DNA of 64,000 nt from Apoderus coryli. Its lineage: Eukaryota; Arthropoda; Insecta; Coleoptera; Attelabidae. A program made the translations under genes and the position numbers. The DNA is taken from assembly GCA_911728435.2 (NCBI GenBank), contig OU452210.1, forward strand, positions 15,856,442 through 15,920,441, read 5' to 3'. Below, piece after piece: positions 34,701 to 49,700 of the stretch. Positions within the stretch are counted from its first letter, which is position 1, and every line of letters starts with the position of its first letter. The notes below the pieces were generated by a model. It made no database searches, had not been told where the DNA came from, and saw only the letters and a list, made by a program, of their open reading frames with translations.

Positions 34701-37700
34701 TTGTTAAGTGATCCGAGTAAAAGTAACAGGGGACGGAATCGGCGCTAAAATTTATTCATAATATTTACCGTGAAGAGGAAGAGATAAATTGCCCACGTAA
34801 TTTTTAGAAATCTAACGAATTTGCAATCGAATGCACATGATCATGCCTATAAGAAAACATTGGGGCTAGATGACTATAGAGAAGATATATTAAAATATCT
34901 ACGCGACTATTTGTAATTATTACTGTAACCCATTATTTAATATTGTATACACTGTAAGTGTTAATTATAAATTGTCATAACTTTTTTGAGTATATTTTGT
35001 TTCAGACTATACAAGGAAGAGAAAAAAGACTCGTGAGCCGCTGGATTTGAAAGTGGCAAATCCATCAAAAAATCTTGTAATTCCGCCACCCACTTTACCA
35101 AACCAAACTGACACTGCACAGCCGACTGTCCCCGATGATTTGGAAAGTAAAAAAGGCAAAAAGAAAGCACGAACTACATTTACTGGAAGACAAATTTTCG
35201 AATTGGAGAAACAATTTGAACAAAAGAAATATTTGAGTAGCAGCGAAAGATCTGAGATGGCAAAACTTCTTAATGTTACAGAGACACAGGTATGAAATAA
35301 TATTTTCAAATAATAATCTACTTCTCGAGAAGGATCTGGTAGTGTTGAGAATTTTTTGTCAAGCATATACATAAATATATGCTTGATATATATTATATAT
35401 TCAAATGTTCTTGGATCAAAAACTGGATCATTTCTACATTTTATGCAATATCGAACGTCCAGGAAATTTAAGGTGAAGGGTTGGTGAAGGTGGTGTAGGT
35501 TCTATCCCGCGTTTGCTTTAACAACTCGTATTCGTCATTTAAATCTATACGGAGGATCTTATATTAATTATGTTCCTGGAAGCCTTGCATTCTCATGAAT
35601 ATGTTTAGTGAATGTTGCACATAAGTACATAGTTATTCTTATAGGTATTTATTTAAAAGAATGTGTGAATTGAATGGTTGAGTTACCTAGATATGACATT
35701 TTTTTAAGCATTGAAACAAAATAATAATGGAAGATTTTCCAATATCTAATAATAAAAATAATTCTATAAGATTTAAAATTGCTGCGGTTATTCATATTTC
35801 AAAAGCAATTTTGTCAATTGAGTTTTAAAAACACAGTGCTAAACTGCTATGCGTTGTATAGATACAGCTTACTAATTGATACATAAGCTGTCTACTTCAT
35901 TTAAACCAGCAAAATGTTGTCGAGAGAGAGAAAAAAAAGTTAAGTATACATTTGGAAGTGGAAGCTATTAGGAATGTTTATATTAAGATTCCAATACAAA
36001 CATCTATTAAAAGTTGCGCTTTTGAATTGCTAAGTTCCTACACAAAAAATATATAATTTTGTAATAATAATTATTACATTACAAGGATATAGGTACTGCT
36101 GGTAAATGGTAAAGAAATTAGAATTCTTCCAGACTATGACATTCAATGTCTGAAATTCTAGGCTGCGATCGTAATCTCCAGTTATGGAGAAAGAAGTTCG
36201 TAACTGATTTTAAGTGTTGTCAGTTAACTTCATAATTAGTTTAAATACATACTTTTTGAGACTGATGGCTCAATAATTGGTAATCTAATCCGCCATACTA
36301 TATCAATGTTAACCATTTATGCTCGTAATATAGGTATATAGTAACTGAATTATTATATACCTAAATTTTATTACAATGTGTTCAATAAATTGAAATTGAT
36401 TTTTAACATGACATCAGGGCCACTGATACAAATGTTAAAGTCTAATCTGGATTGATGCAGTCAATTTCAAATTTAATGTAAGAAATAAAATTTAAAAACA
36501 TTTGAGGACCGGGTTTCTACTAGTGTGCGATGTTCGAAATTGTAAAAATGTCTTATTTGAAAAGAATCTTTTGTGTCATAGCATACGAATGCCCGGGAGA
36601 TATGCAAGTTTATTAATGATGAAGCTTTTTAGTTAATAGCCGGGAATCCGAGAGCTGCTCACAATGATTGTAAATACGGGAATGACGATAGGCGTTTAGC
36701 GGATCTTTGTGGGGGAGTTAGGCAGGGTAGACTACTACAAAGTAGGTACTGGGTAGGTACAGTGGGGTGAGAGGTATGGTTATGATGAGTTACTGCGGCA
36801 GCTGGCTCCTGCCACGCTTATTTATTCCCTCGAAAATCATGTTGCTCTTAATTGCCAGTGAAACTTACATACGGATCAAATATTAACTGAGCTTGAAGCA
36901 CATTTTAAGTGCTTTCTATACATCGTTCTTTTCAAATTTCTACTTCTACATATAGATTTTAATATAATATTGTTGGTTTATATGTTTATTCAATTGAATA
37001 TTAATTATATCAATTACAATTAATTAGATGGGCAGCTATTTTCTGTCGTAAATAACATAATTTCTCTACATCAACTATTCACAATAAATATCGAAATTCA
37101 AAGGTGATAATCGAAAATGAACTTGGGCCCTCATTTGAAATTGATATTATCAAGTTTAGTAAAGAAATGCTAAACATTGCATCAAACTAAGAGAATATAG
37201 AACAAATTACAAGCTGTTAAACAAAAAACCATCGTATTCTAATGTTGATGATTTTTTGGAACTTAAAAAATGTATTTAAACATGTCTTGTAAAAATAATT
37301 AGATACTGTCCACTGTCCATAAGATATGTTAGAGCTGAAATGTAACAATGTAACATTTATTGACTCTCTTTTGGGGAAGTCGTTGTATTCCTGGATGGTC
37401 GTATATATCTGTTTAATTTGTTTTTATTTCTTCGCTGGTTCGGATTACAAAATGTTTAGTAAGTAGGTAGTTAATAACAGTAAAATAGAAAAATATTTCA
37501 TATACCTATACCTGCTAATTAAAATGACAATAAAAATACAATTAGGTTTTATTAGGTATGACATAGGATGCACTCTTATGAGGAGTATTTTTAAAAATAT
37601 CTTTTTAGTTCCATTTAATGGCTATGTTTTAAATCTTTTTGTTTCAGTTGCCAAGATAAATATTGGTTAATGAAAAATAATACAACAATCAAATTTAATG

Positions 37701-40700
37701 TAACATGAGATGTAGAAAGAAACAAAAGCTTTTATAAAAATAAAAAATGACATGGTTATAGAATTTTTAAATCCGTAGATTCGCCCTATGAAAAGTTTTC
37801 ATCTTTCTGACAACTGAATGGTATATTTTCACTAAATGAATAAATGGAAACAAAATCTTCGTTTTCATAGATTTTTTTTTTGCGTTTTTGTTTGATGGAC
37901 TTTTGCTAGCTGATTTGGATAGAAAATAAAGGCAATCATTTGTCGGGAGCCGGGCCGTTATCAATAAATGTTTGCTAATATAAACAATGAGCCTCCCACT
38001 GTATATATTTGTATATGTACCTAATATATGTTGTTTTAACAGCAGAAAATAAAAGATGAATGTGTTGATTTGCAAGATCCTAATTTAAAGCAATTTAGTT
38101 GTATTATTAATTGAGGCTCTACTAATTTAAAAAAAAAGCTCTGTGTAAAGCCAGTAGTTTTGTCCGCTATCCCACTAAATTCTTTCTACTTTTAATAATA
38201 TACTACAAAGAAGACTTTTGCCAAAAATTTCCCTTATTCCAAAATGTATGCTTTCTTCAGATAACAGTAATATTTTTACCTTCGACTGAGATGAATATAC
38301 TCGTAACTGATCAAACAACAAATTGCACATGACAACACTAGGATACTCTAATTCCGACATATAGAAATAGACATACCCACGTAGAGTATTAATTAATTTA
38401 CTTCGTAGGAAAATTGTTTGCTTTTATTTATTATTTGAATTCAAGAAATAGTTTCTGTTTTGTCACACAATAAACAAATAAAATAAAATGCTCTATATAG
38501 TTATATTAAGCAGCATATAATGTTCAATGCTTTTAGCTTCAAGTTTCCTCGGGGAATAAATTGCACTAAAATGTAAAACTAACTTGCTAGAGATATATAA
38601 ATGAATAGAAAGACCTAAATGAAAAATACATTCAACGGCTTATAATGCTTAAAAGCAGTGTTAATGACATGTAATTTTATTTACGATTATCATAAAATTT
38701 AAAATGAGGAAGCTTCTAAAACAAAGTACTTTGCATTCAAATTTATTTCATTAGTAAGCCTAATTTAATACTTATGTAGCTCATTGGAATTCTGAATTAT
38801 GTTTTACGTACGTTAATTTACATTTGCAACTATTTTCTGCAGCCATGTAATTATGATATTGCACTGTATCAAAATGAAATAGTAGCAGTAATTTATTAAT
38901 AGCGCATCCAACTGAGAGTAACTTACCAAATAAATTTATTTGAAGCAATATAAGTGAATAAGGGAGAGCAATGATGATATAAGCAATAAGAATTTCATAT
39001 AGTTTTTAGTCAGTGGTTTTTTTTTTCAAACTATCGACAATTTCCAGTTTAATTCAAAATTTTGATTGGTTCATTATAAATTGGGGTAGGTAGTTTCAGT
39101 TCAGTAGAGTGGTCTCGTAAGTTATTCCAATATGGAATCAATGGAAGTTGAAAAAAAACAGAACTTGCAAAGCCTTAAGTAAAGAACAACACCGAACACC
39201 GATAATAATCTCTTATAGTAACCAAATAAAATTTCAGTAGCAGCCTTATATAAAAGCTCATGAAAATAATTAGTAGGGATACACACTACTTACCTTCTAC
39301 ATTCAAAAACTCGTTCCCGATGCAATCACCGCAATTGAATTGCCCGGCAGCTCGTAGTACGTACGTCGTATTCCACTGCATCAATACCAGTTCAGCGTCC
39401 AAGTTAGGGCCAAGAACAACTAATAAGTACATTTACTGACAACTGAAATGAGGAAAAAAGTGTATGAGTGACGTGGTTACATTACCTGCAGGGAATTTTC
39501 TAAGTAATTATAGCAAATAAAAAGAACATTCAAGAGAAAGAAAAGCCGCCAAAATTGCAAAGAGCGAGAATACTTATAAACAAATTAAAGTCTGCATGGT
39601 CAATGTTCACAAAAAACATATAGGTATACTTGCAGCACGGTATTCTTTTAATTTTTAATTACACAATTTTATCAATGATTTCACGAGACAGTTTATAGAA
39701 AAAATGATTTCAGTCAAAATTTAGTCATGAGGCTCTAGGCATGGGTCTCAAGTGCTTTAGAAAAAATTAGGTTCTTCTACATAATGTTCATGTACTATTT
39801 GATTATTCCACGCCATAAAATTTTTAATGTATTAGAAAATGTGTGTATCTTTTTTATCACAGATGATTTGCAGCTATCTATGATGAAAATGCACCTACAT
39901 CATCAGTTCGGAAATTGACACAATTACTCTTTGGTTTATAGTTAGCATTTAAATTTTTATTTAATTTTGTTGATATATAAATATAAGTAAATACTACAGG
40001 AAATACGTAATAAAGAAAGGAAAGCACATTATATAATACATACTTCATATGTAATCTAGCATCTGTTTTGTTAAGGAACGCAATTTTATGAATGAGCTAC
40101 CTACATCTCATGACAAACGCTATGCCTAAACATTTAAATTTTCTTTAACTCATTACCACTTTCATAACATTTTATTTGAAATTTTGTGGATTCTAACTAA
40201 AACGAATATTTTATTCGCCAATTATGTCGTAAATAGAATTATACACAAGTTTAGAACATCATTAATTATCTTAAGTGATAAAATTCTAATAGCCACTTAA
40301 GGGTAGTTAAGATATTTTATGTATTTTATATAAGTTATTTTTTAGTGTTGCGTTAACATTTTATTGGATATCTGACAGTATCACATCTGTTCAAAAGAAA
40401 CAGATTATGAAATTAGGGTCGGTTATGAAACTCTAAGTTTTGTTTTGGTTCGTTCGTATAGTTGTGATTTCATGTTTTGCAGAGTCACAAATAGTATAAG
40501 ACCCTGGGAATAGCATCAAATTGAAATTAGCATAAACGTTCCTATACATACCTACTCTTAAAATGTTACACCTGGTTTCCCAACAATATCTATATATTTT
40601 GCAATATACTATAGAATTCGTGATAACGCCACTGTCTCACAAAACATTGAGCACCATTTACGGGGCACACGTTTCTCTTGTCACTTGAGTGGGTTTACGT

Positions 40701-43700
40701 CAAACGTAATTAAGCATTTCCGGTCGGCTTGTTGTTAATCGTTTGAAATTTGAATATGCTGCCTTATTTTGGTTTGCCCATCTAATATCGTCTATACCTA
40801 TATCTTTTTTCATAAAACCTTTGGATTTAGTCTTTTCAACTCAAAAACAACCAGATACGCATTTAGAACAGATCAATTAAGTACCTGCCTATATACCTAC
40901 TAAGTAAATGGAAATGGCAGGATGGAGTTAAAAAAGCCTTTGGCGTGTTTGAACAATTTAATAGCCTTTTAATAATTAAATATTTAATTAATAATAATAT
41001 GATTAAAGAATGTTATCTTTTCGATAAGGTAGGTATACTCTAAAATTTTGAGGATCATTTTTGTATATCTAGCAGTTCATGTATAGTCCTCTCATTTATT
41101 TTATATACCTACTTTAATCCCGATACTATTTTTCGAATGCATGTGTTAAACGAAGAAATGAAAAGCATATTCTATATTACCTAGCGAAAGTCGTATTAAA
41201 ATTAACATTTAGTTACAAGCTGAGTAAAATTTAGACATAGCCGAGGAAAAATAAAAGAAAACACCGACCGACAACTACCGCTGATGCTATTGGTTACAGT
41301 TATATACTTAAGCTGTCAAAACAGTGAAAGCAATTTACGTCTGCTATTAATGGCATCCTTTGATTTGTGTTATTCTTTGAATGTTATGTTATGCTTTAAC
41401 ACATTCATTTAGTACCCTACTTTAAAATTTGGTTTAACTGTGTAATTTCATTTCCAAGAAAGATATCATACGTTTAAAATGCATATTACAAGTATTATTT
41501 AAAGTATAGTTTGCTTTATTATTGTTACTAAATATTGTTTATGTTGAATATAAATAATACCTACTGTTTAGCTATTTTAATTGGCTTACGTTGAGCATGA
41601 CAATTTTGCAATAACATTTTATTCTATAAATGTGTGATAATGTGATTATGAATACCTACTTAATATAATTTTTCATATTTTTTGTATCATTTGTGTAGTA
41701 GGTACGTGATGACATCATTTTTGGGTACTTCGACAATAATTTTGTCCAGAAAACGGAAAATGAGACAGCATATTGTGCGGGTCCAAATAATATCAGGATT
41801 TCAAATTAAATTGTGTTTTTTCGAACTCCATTGCAGAGTTCAGAGTTGTTAAGTTCCAAGTTAGCGACTGTAAGAATGTGAATTATAAAGAAATATTATT
41901 CAATGGCGTTTACGTATTTTATTTATTATTATTTTTTGTATTTAATAAACTAATTTAATTTTCAAAATTATATTAATATTTCTGGCATAATATATTGAAT
42001 TACGGCTCTGTTAAAGGGTACCGAAATATAAATAACTGCGAAAGTAAATGGGGGTTGGATACTTTCGTTTCTCTGGATCTCTGCAATGGTATAGTATATA
42101 GCTTTCTAAGTGGTGTAGTTAGTCTATTGTGTCAACGCAGTTACTCGTTTTGTCCGGCAGAGTGTACAATTTATCGTTCAATAAATTAAGAGAAACGCTA
42201 TCTTTGTCCCACGCACGTTCAAAGTATTTTTATTAGGGACACGTACAATCTCCAAACCAGTGACGGCCTGAAAGCTTTTGAACTGACTCCGGTAAAAACC
42301 TTTCTAATCTGAACGTATCATATTTTGGCGTAGTGTAGGTAATACAGAAAGTTACGTTTTATCCCTTCACCAAACCACTTTACTTCACGTCTGAGGAAAA
42401 TGTTTAGTATATTTGACACGCACACACAATGTTAGCGAAACATGCGTCAAGATGTGAAAAAGTGGTTTGGTGAAATGGTAAAACGTGTCTTTAAATATCT
42501 TGTTTCCGTTTAAAATGATCGAACATTTTTTTTTTTCATTTAATTTAGTATCCGTAATCTACCATCACGCCATTTGGTGCTTTCTTAATTACCTAAGTGA
42601 TAATTCACAGGATTTGAACGCGATTAACTCTATATATTTATTTGACCTATTAGAAAATTTTTGTTGTAAAGCACAGTCAATTAGATTTATATAGAGTGGG
42701 CTTAATGTATTATTTTTTGTATACGAATTAATAGTGTACGGCGTTTATGTTAATGCAATTATTAATGTGAAATTGCATGGAGTATTGTTACAAATTCAAA
42801 ATAAACATTTACAAAATAGCTATAAATTATAATGCCGACAGTAAAAACAAATTGAATAATTAATTATGTAAATTTTTTGGTATGTATTATGGCCTATTAA
42901 ATACACTATACTACAAATATATTCTGTATATATATATATATATTATATTTTAAATAATAATGATTGGTACTTCATGTAAAAATAATCAGTTAATTTCCGC
43001 TTCTGTTATTTATTTAAAAAGCGTATTTTAAATGAAAATGTTTTTACTAAATTTTAACTCATTTAACTGCAAATATTATCTAGGAGTATTTAACAATATA
43101 AATTTGTATTTTTATCTGAAAATTAATCTGATTGATCTCAAATTAATAATAAATAATATAGTACATTTCAACATATTATTATGAAATATTTCGGGAAATT
43201 ACTTCCTTATGGTCTAACTGAGAAGTTGATTATTTACTGAAGACAAATACGAATGAGTCGAAAAGTCTGTTCAATTTTCTATAGGACGGTTTTATACAAG
43301 AATTGTTCCACAACTTATATTTTACAAACTTGTCAGGATCCTATAGACAGATTTTTCACAAACTAGTTTCATTAGCCTTAGGTGTACATGTTTCGAAGAC
43401 TGAAAATTTCCTTGGACTTGAAATTTGTTTTGATAAATTTAAATATATTTAAGATTATCAACTGTTCGTTCCATTCATTGATATTATGTATTTTAAGAGA
43501 TATCTACTATTATAGGTCTCGTGGACAAAAAAAAACAATTTCAAAGTGAAAATAATTGGTTTCCAATTATAATCTTTGGTTCTTGAACTTTACTCAAATT
43601 TGCATAAAACGAATTGTTCTTTCCCTGTTTAATATAAAAAATATTCTTAAAGAAATTTGCATAACTTAAATGAGACAAAATTTGTTCTACATAGACTCAC

Positions 43701-46700
43701 TCAAATTGAAATATACTACCTACCTCGACCAACTAATAGTGTATTTTGTGAATAATGATGTTGGCACAAATCAGTTATGGCGCCAACAAATCAGCATTAT
43801 ACTGATATACGGTCAAAAAGAAACCTAAAGGCTTTAATAAAATGTTCGTACGTATATTTGCTCAATTTGCTAGCTAGTAAGTTATATTATTGCCTTAACA
43901 ATTTTTATAGCATAACAACACATAAAACGGCTTATAATGGACTCTTCAACAAACAACAAATGTGTTAACAAAGTATTAAGTATAAAAAGGCCATCAATTA
44001 CAACGTTAATTCATCTAAGAGAGAAAAATATTTAGTGCAATAACTAGGTATATTTGACTCAAATTTTATTAAACGTTAATTCAATTGCCAACCAACCATG
44101 TTTTGAAACTAAATTCCAATATGTTTTCAGTTATAATAGATCCTATCAGCCTTTGTGTTAAAAATATTTGAAACGTGCCGACGACTTTAGAGCTGCTTAG
44201 CGGTCAATACGAAGGAGCGCTAAGCAACAGAAGTCTTTCGATTAATCCAAGAATTCAGAATTAAATTCATGAAGACTGGACTGGTGCTCTTCATCAAAAA
44301 GAAGAAACTGGTAGGTACCGTTAGTGCAACCAGTCATTTTCAATACACAACTAAGTTTTTGAGGCTTCCAAGTCTGAAGTTCAGATCAGTTGTGATAATT
44401 CTTGAACAAATCGACTACTCGTGTCTTTTTCCATTTTATATATTACCTATGCCTTGATATGTATAAATAAGAACAAGAAACAAAAATCCTATACATTTTT
44501 GAAAAATAATAGTCCAGTGGGCTAACGACTTATCTGTACTGCTCGCACGTTTCTTATTGTTTGGAAAAAATGCTTAGTTTTTTGTTTCTTGCTTTGTATA
44601 TCGAATTAAAAAAATAATAATCAAATGCTCGCTTAGCATCTGATATTTATTAAAAAGTCATCTTGTAAGGGTTTCTAGACTCTGGCCATGCTCTGTGAAA
44701 ATTTATATTTAAGCATTAAGTTCCGTAATAACGCTATATATGATGCCAATTTACACTCTTTTATAATACTTACTTTTATTCCCAAATTACATTGTTTAAG
44801 AAATTGAGGCGAGTGGTGCTCCTCTTAGTTATATCTACCGCCCATAATACTTTTTTATACAAACGTTATTTTATGTATGTAGGTATATTATAATATGTGA
44901 CATATTATCATAATATGTATATAAATATAAATACCTAATGTTTAACTCGTACAATAATATTGTTAAATTGAACTTCAAATTACTCCCTATTTTGCAAAAA
45001 CATCAACTATTCCAGAAATCAACTCTATTTCCTGAGTTCTAAGAACAAAACATTACCTATTTAATTACATTAGGTATTTACCTACTTAGTTGATTAAATT
45101 TTGCTGCACCAACTATAATATATTTGTATCACAATCATAACAATAGAATATGTGTATAAAAACATTTTAAATACACATATAGGAAGGAACTTAATAATTA
45201 TAATAGATAGGGTACACTTACTTATATCTGCATATTGTAGTGTATACATACAGTTTTTAAGACATTCAGTGTATATAAAAAGAAACAAACAAAAATACAA
45301 GAAGACGATATATGCAGGCAAAAAGTTCACAGGGGAAATATACAATATCAAAATAATTAAAAAAGAAACAATATCAAATTAAAAACAAATCTAGCTTGAA
45401 ACGTGTTCGGCAGTTAACACAAGAGCGAGCCGGCCTCAAACACAAATAGTTCCAAATTAGGATTTTAACAAAGTAAAACCTTTTCTAACATAAAAATTGA
45501 TAATAAAAAATTGAGTCTAGAAACCATAGCGGACATCATTTTTGTAAAACTATCCTACCGTTTAAATTCCTTTATTTTCCATATTTATCTATCGATTAAC
45601 TACAGTATTTTGACCCATAGAATTAATTACAATTAAATGTAGATAACTAATCTAACCCAATATCCATTCGAAACAATGCGCACCGTCAGCAGTTTTGTTT
45701 GCTACAAAATTAGTAAATTCTGACGAAATGAGCAACCTAGATAACCTCAAAAACTATCATACTGTAATCTAGAACCTTTGGGAGATATATATAGGAAACC
45801 TCAATATCTACCTATTATATATATATATATAATGCACTTAAAATATCTCTCAAATAGCAGCCCTTTTATTGGGGTTTTCATTGTATTTTAGATACTTAAC
45901 TTGAATAGGGGGACTTCTCTCTTTTTTTCTCCATCCAAAGATTAATATTCATGTAAATATGAGTGGTTTGTAACGTTTTGGAAATCAATAAGACGGATTT
46001 TTTATTTTATTTATAATTTTAGAAAATATTTGTAGCCCCGAAGAAGATATAAAAATATATCGAAAGCTTGGCATGACGAAAAATAGTTTTATTCAAAAAG
46101 TTTTTTGCCGATCAATCCAAGAATACAGTTATCGATGAAATGAAAACCAAAAACACCAATGACTATTCCTAAAGTATACCTACCAATTATAGAATTTTTT
46201 TCCGTAATTTGGAGGCAAATTTCTAGGTGAGATTGTAAACATGCTTTAATGTTAGATTCTACATACAAAACCTCTATTGCAAGTTATTAATAATTATTAT
46301 CCTACAGCTAAATATACTTTTGTAATTCCTCTCTAGTGTTGAATAGGGGTAAAGGCTTTTGATATCGGCAACTAATCACAAAATGTCATTCTGCATGCCC
46401 GTCTAACAGAAAGATCAATAATTAGTGAAATACTAAAAGCGGTTCTGCTATAATTCTAATTCTATTGAACATATCAGTATAGTTATATTCATTGCCATTA
46501 GTAGAGGAATGGGATAATACTGAACTGAAAGGGGATAACAGTAATTGCGAAAACCATTACAATCAAATCAAGCTCAATTAATTTTCAACATAACAGTGAA
46601 CTAGCGCTAAAAAAATATAACAGAAAAAGAAAAACACAAAACATTCTATAGCTCAATGGCCAATTGAAATATCACTACCCACTATTGGGGTTTGTGGCAA

Positions 46701-49700
46701 AGGCGTCGAATTGTGCCAAGTGATGGTACCCGGCTTGAGTCTTGTAAGCTATTCAGTTTATGAATTAAAAAATATAAGATTTTTAAGTATAGGGTGACCA
46801 TTAGCCCAACAAACAAAAATTGTTTAAGAATTTTCTAACAATTTACACTATGAGCAATAAATCATATACCTACTAGGAAATTGTTGGCCTTAGAATCCAT
46901 CTCATTTTTCATTTTTAAAAATATCGAAAACCTTTTAAATAATATACTTAGATATATCTAGCATATGGTTTCTACTTGCTGAAATACATTAGGAAATACA
47001 TTTTATGCGATTTGTTCGTTTGTAAATCATCTTAAAATCTGACAGAGTGTACTTTAAATTGTGTGAAAAATGATATCCATACTGATGCCAAAACGTTTTA
47101 CTCGAAAATAACAGAAAATGATGATAATAACAAACATGTATCTTCTTGCCAAAATAAACTTAAAAGTAATAATTGTAATTTAATAGCTCTTTAACTAATA
47201 CTTTGTTCTACTTTTAACAAAACTATATTGATCTGCAGTCGCACATTGTGTGGCCGGCAAAGGTCTATTTCTATTTTGCAATTTGATAGTTTCTAAAAAC
47301 TATTCTCGTATATCAGATGAAAACCAACGGTGCCCTGTTGCAGTGTATTTATTAATTTATTTATTCAATGAAATTTAATCTTTTCATAGTCTTTGCAAAT
47401 GCTAGCGCTTTATACGTCTATAAAGGTCGAGAAAATTATCTTGCAACTGTGCAGCATAAATGACCTGGTAGCAGCCAATGACTAAATGTAACAAACAAGA
47501 ACCGTATCTATATTTTCACTGAATCTTTTTGCCATATTTTCACACTACTTAACATTTTGTTTGTAACAATGTGAAAGATATCAAAAAATAAAATTTGTCA
47601 TTACATATCGAATTAAAAATCATTTAGAATACTTCAATATTTTGATTATTGTCAAATATAGATATAGCCTGTTGACGAGAATTCACCCAAGCAAAATTGG
47701 TAAATTAAATTATGATCTATAAAAATTATTAGTTTATATTTAAAGAAGTAAAAAATCGTCAAATTATACATCCTTGAATTTGTTAATTCTCTGAACTATG
47801 AAAAGTATTTTAATGTCTCGTTGTCTATAATTATCTAAAAATTCTAATTACGACTATAATATACAGGGTGTCCGTAGAATAACGGAACGGGCGATTATAT
47901 GGTACATTTTTAAAAGAAAAGCCGGGACACGTCAGTTTCGATTTATGTTTACTAAACAAATGCGCGTCTGGCCCATTCGACCTTAATCGGACTATATACC
48001 TTGTTATGGTTCAGCCACATAGCGAGATCGCCCGATTTGAACCCCTTAGACTTTTTCCTATGGGGACACCTCAAAAACCGTGTTTACCTAAATAGGCCAC
48101 AGAATTTAGATGAATTAAGGCACCGCAAATTAAATACTATAATCTAATAATTAAGTCCATAGGTGACTGTTTTTATTGAAAATGAATTAATATTGTACCC
48201 ATGTAAAATCAGTTAAAAAGTATACATGTATTGAAAGAATAGATATCGAAAATACTGAGGATAAATTATATCACGACAGAGACAACATAGTTTTTTGTTT
48301 TATTTTAATAATATGTTAATTTATCGCTCCTCTCCAATATGGACTATTTCTTTAAATTCTAAAGATATTTTATTGATTACTGAATATAACCTCTAAATCA
48401 CCCCCCATGTGATTCGGCCTATCTAAAACTAGTTGTGGAACAATAGTGAAACATGTGTAGGTAATCTTGTTGCAGTTAATAGAAACGTGTTTCAGAAATT
48501 CGCCAGGAGGCTTTGACAATCTGCGTTTATAAACGTCCCTCCGCTCTTGCAATTATAAACATGTTTATTGTAGCATATAAAGCTGTCCCTTCCTCTCGTC
48601 TCAATCTCTCTATGGGCTAGAAATTTAACATTACAACTCAGTGTGTCATTAATTTTCTTGTAGTATATTTATTAGGTCTAAGACTTTGTCAAACGATTTT
48701 CAACAGTGGCTATGAACACACAAAATTATTAAGAAAACCCTAATAATATTTTAGACAGATTGTACCGAAAAATCAACAAACACCCAACGCCATCAATAGA
48801 AAAACCAGTTACCAAATGAATAAAGGAATCAATTCACAACAGCTATAGTACCTATCCAAATATTACAATAAATTCAATTTGAGGAGAATGATATGTTGGC
48901 CAGGTTTACAAAAGTTCCATTCCATTACACATTAAACATAATCTAAATCCACACATATTACCGCTCATAGAAAAGTGCATTCCCTTAATTTATTTCACAT
49001 TTAACCGCCAAATATTCGAGAAAATATCCGGCGCTGAGAGATCAAGCAATAAGTTCCAATAAACTATTGCCATCGAGACACGAACTCGCCATATTTAAGT
49101 TAAATTTTGAAATTAAATTACTACACACACACACTACAAAAGACGATTAAAATTTGTCATACACGCCATCTTAATCGTCTTAAAGTCAAATTAACCGTTT
49201 CGGATTTACTGGCGAAAAAAATAAATCCGTAATTTTCGATTTTTTGACCAATCGTAAATCTGAAGCTGGATATCGGAATGCACTAAAATACAAAATAAAA
49301 CTCTTTTGTACTTTAAATTGGTTTAGACTGATAACCATTGAAACGGTTGTTTACTAGATTCTATTAAGAAGTTTATGATACCTACTATTCTATGAAAAAT
49401 AATTTAAAAACGTCAAAAATTCTCACAAGATCTATTATACATTTTACTTCCTGTTATATAGTGTCTCAAAAGTTAACAGTAGGTATAGCACTAATAGTAA
49501 ATACTTATACAAGAGGCGCTTAATTACTTCTATTTTAAACTTCAAAAGTGTGAATAATTGCCACAATATTTCATTTCGCTAAAAGAAAACTTAAAATATG
49601 ACATAACCAGATTAGCTTGCTATGCAATTTTATTATTTTCACGATATTATAGAATATTAACAAAATTACGAGTATATCAAAACCTGTTTCTTGCATATTA

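Noticed and set aside
37767..38075. 102-codon minus-strand frame in the homeobox intron
   Set aside because: Starts at TTG and is rich in K, I, F, L and Y as expected for AT-rich noise. No motif.
38175..38360. Minus-strand ATG frame with a possible gtaaaa donor
   Set aside because: The first 23 codons look coding-like but no acceptor precedes them and the donor is weak. Too little support.
41995..42189. 64-codon frame in the homeobox intron
   Set aside because: Starts at TTG, no recognised motif and no splice context.
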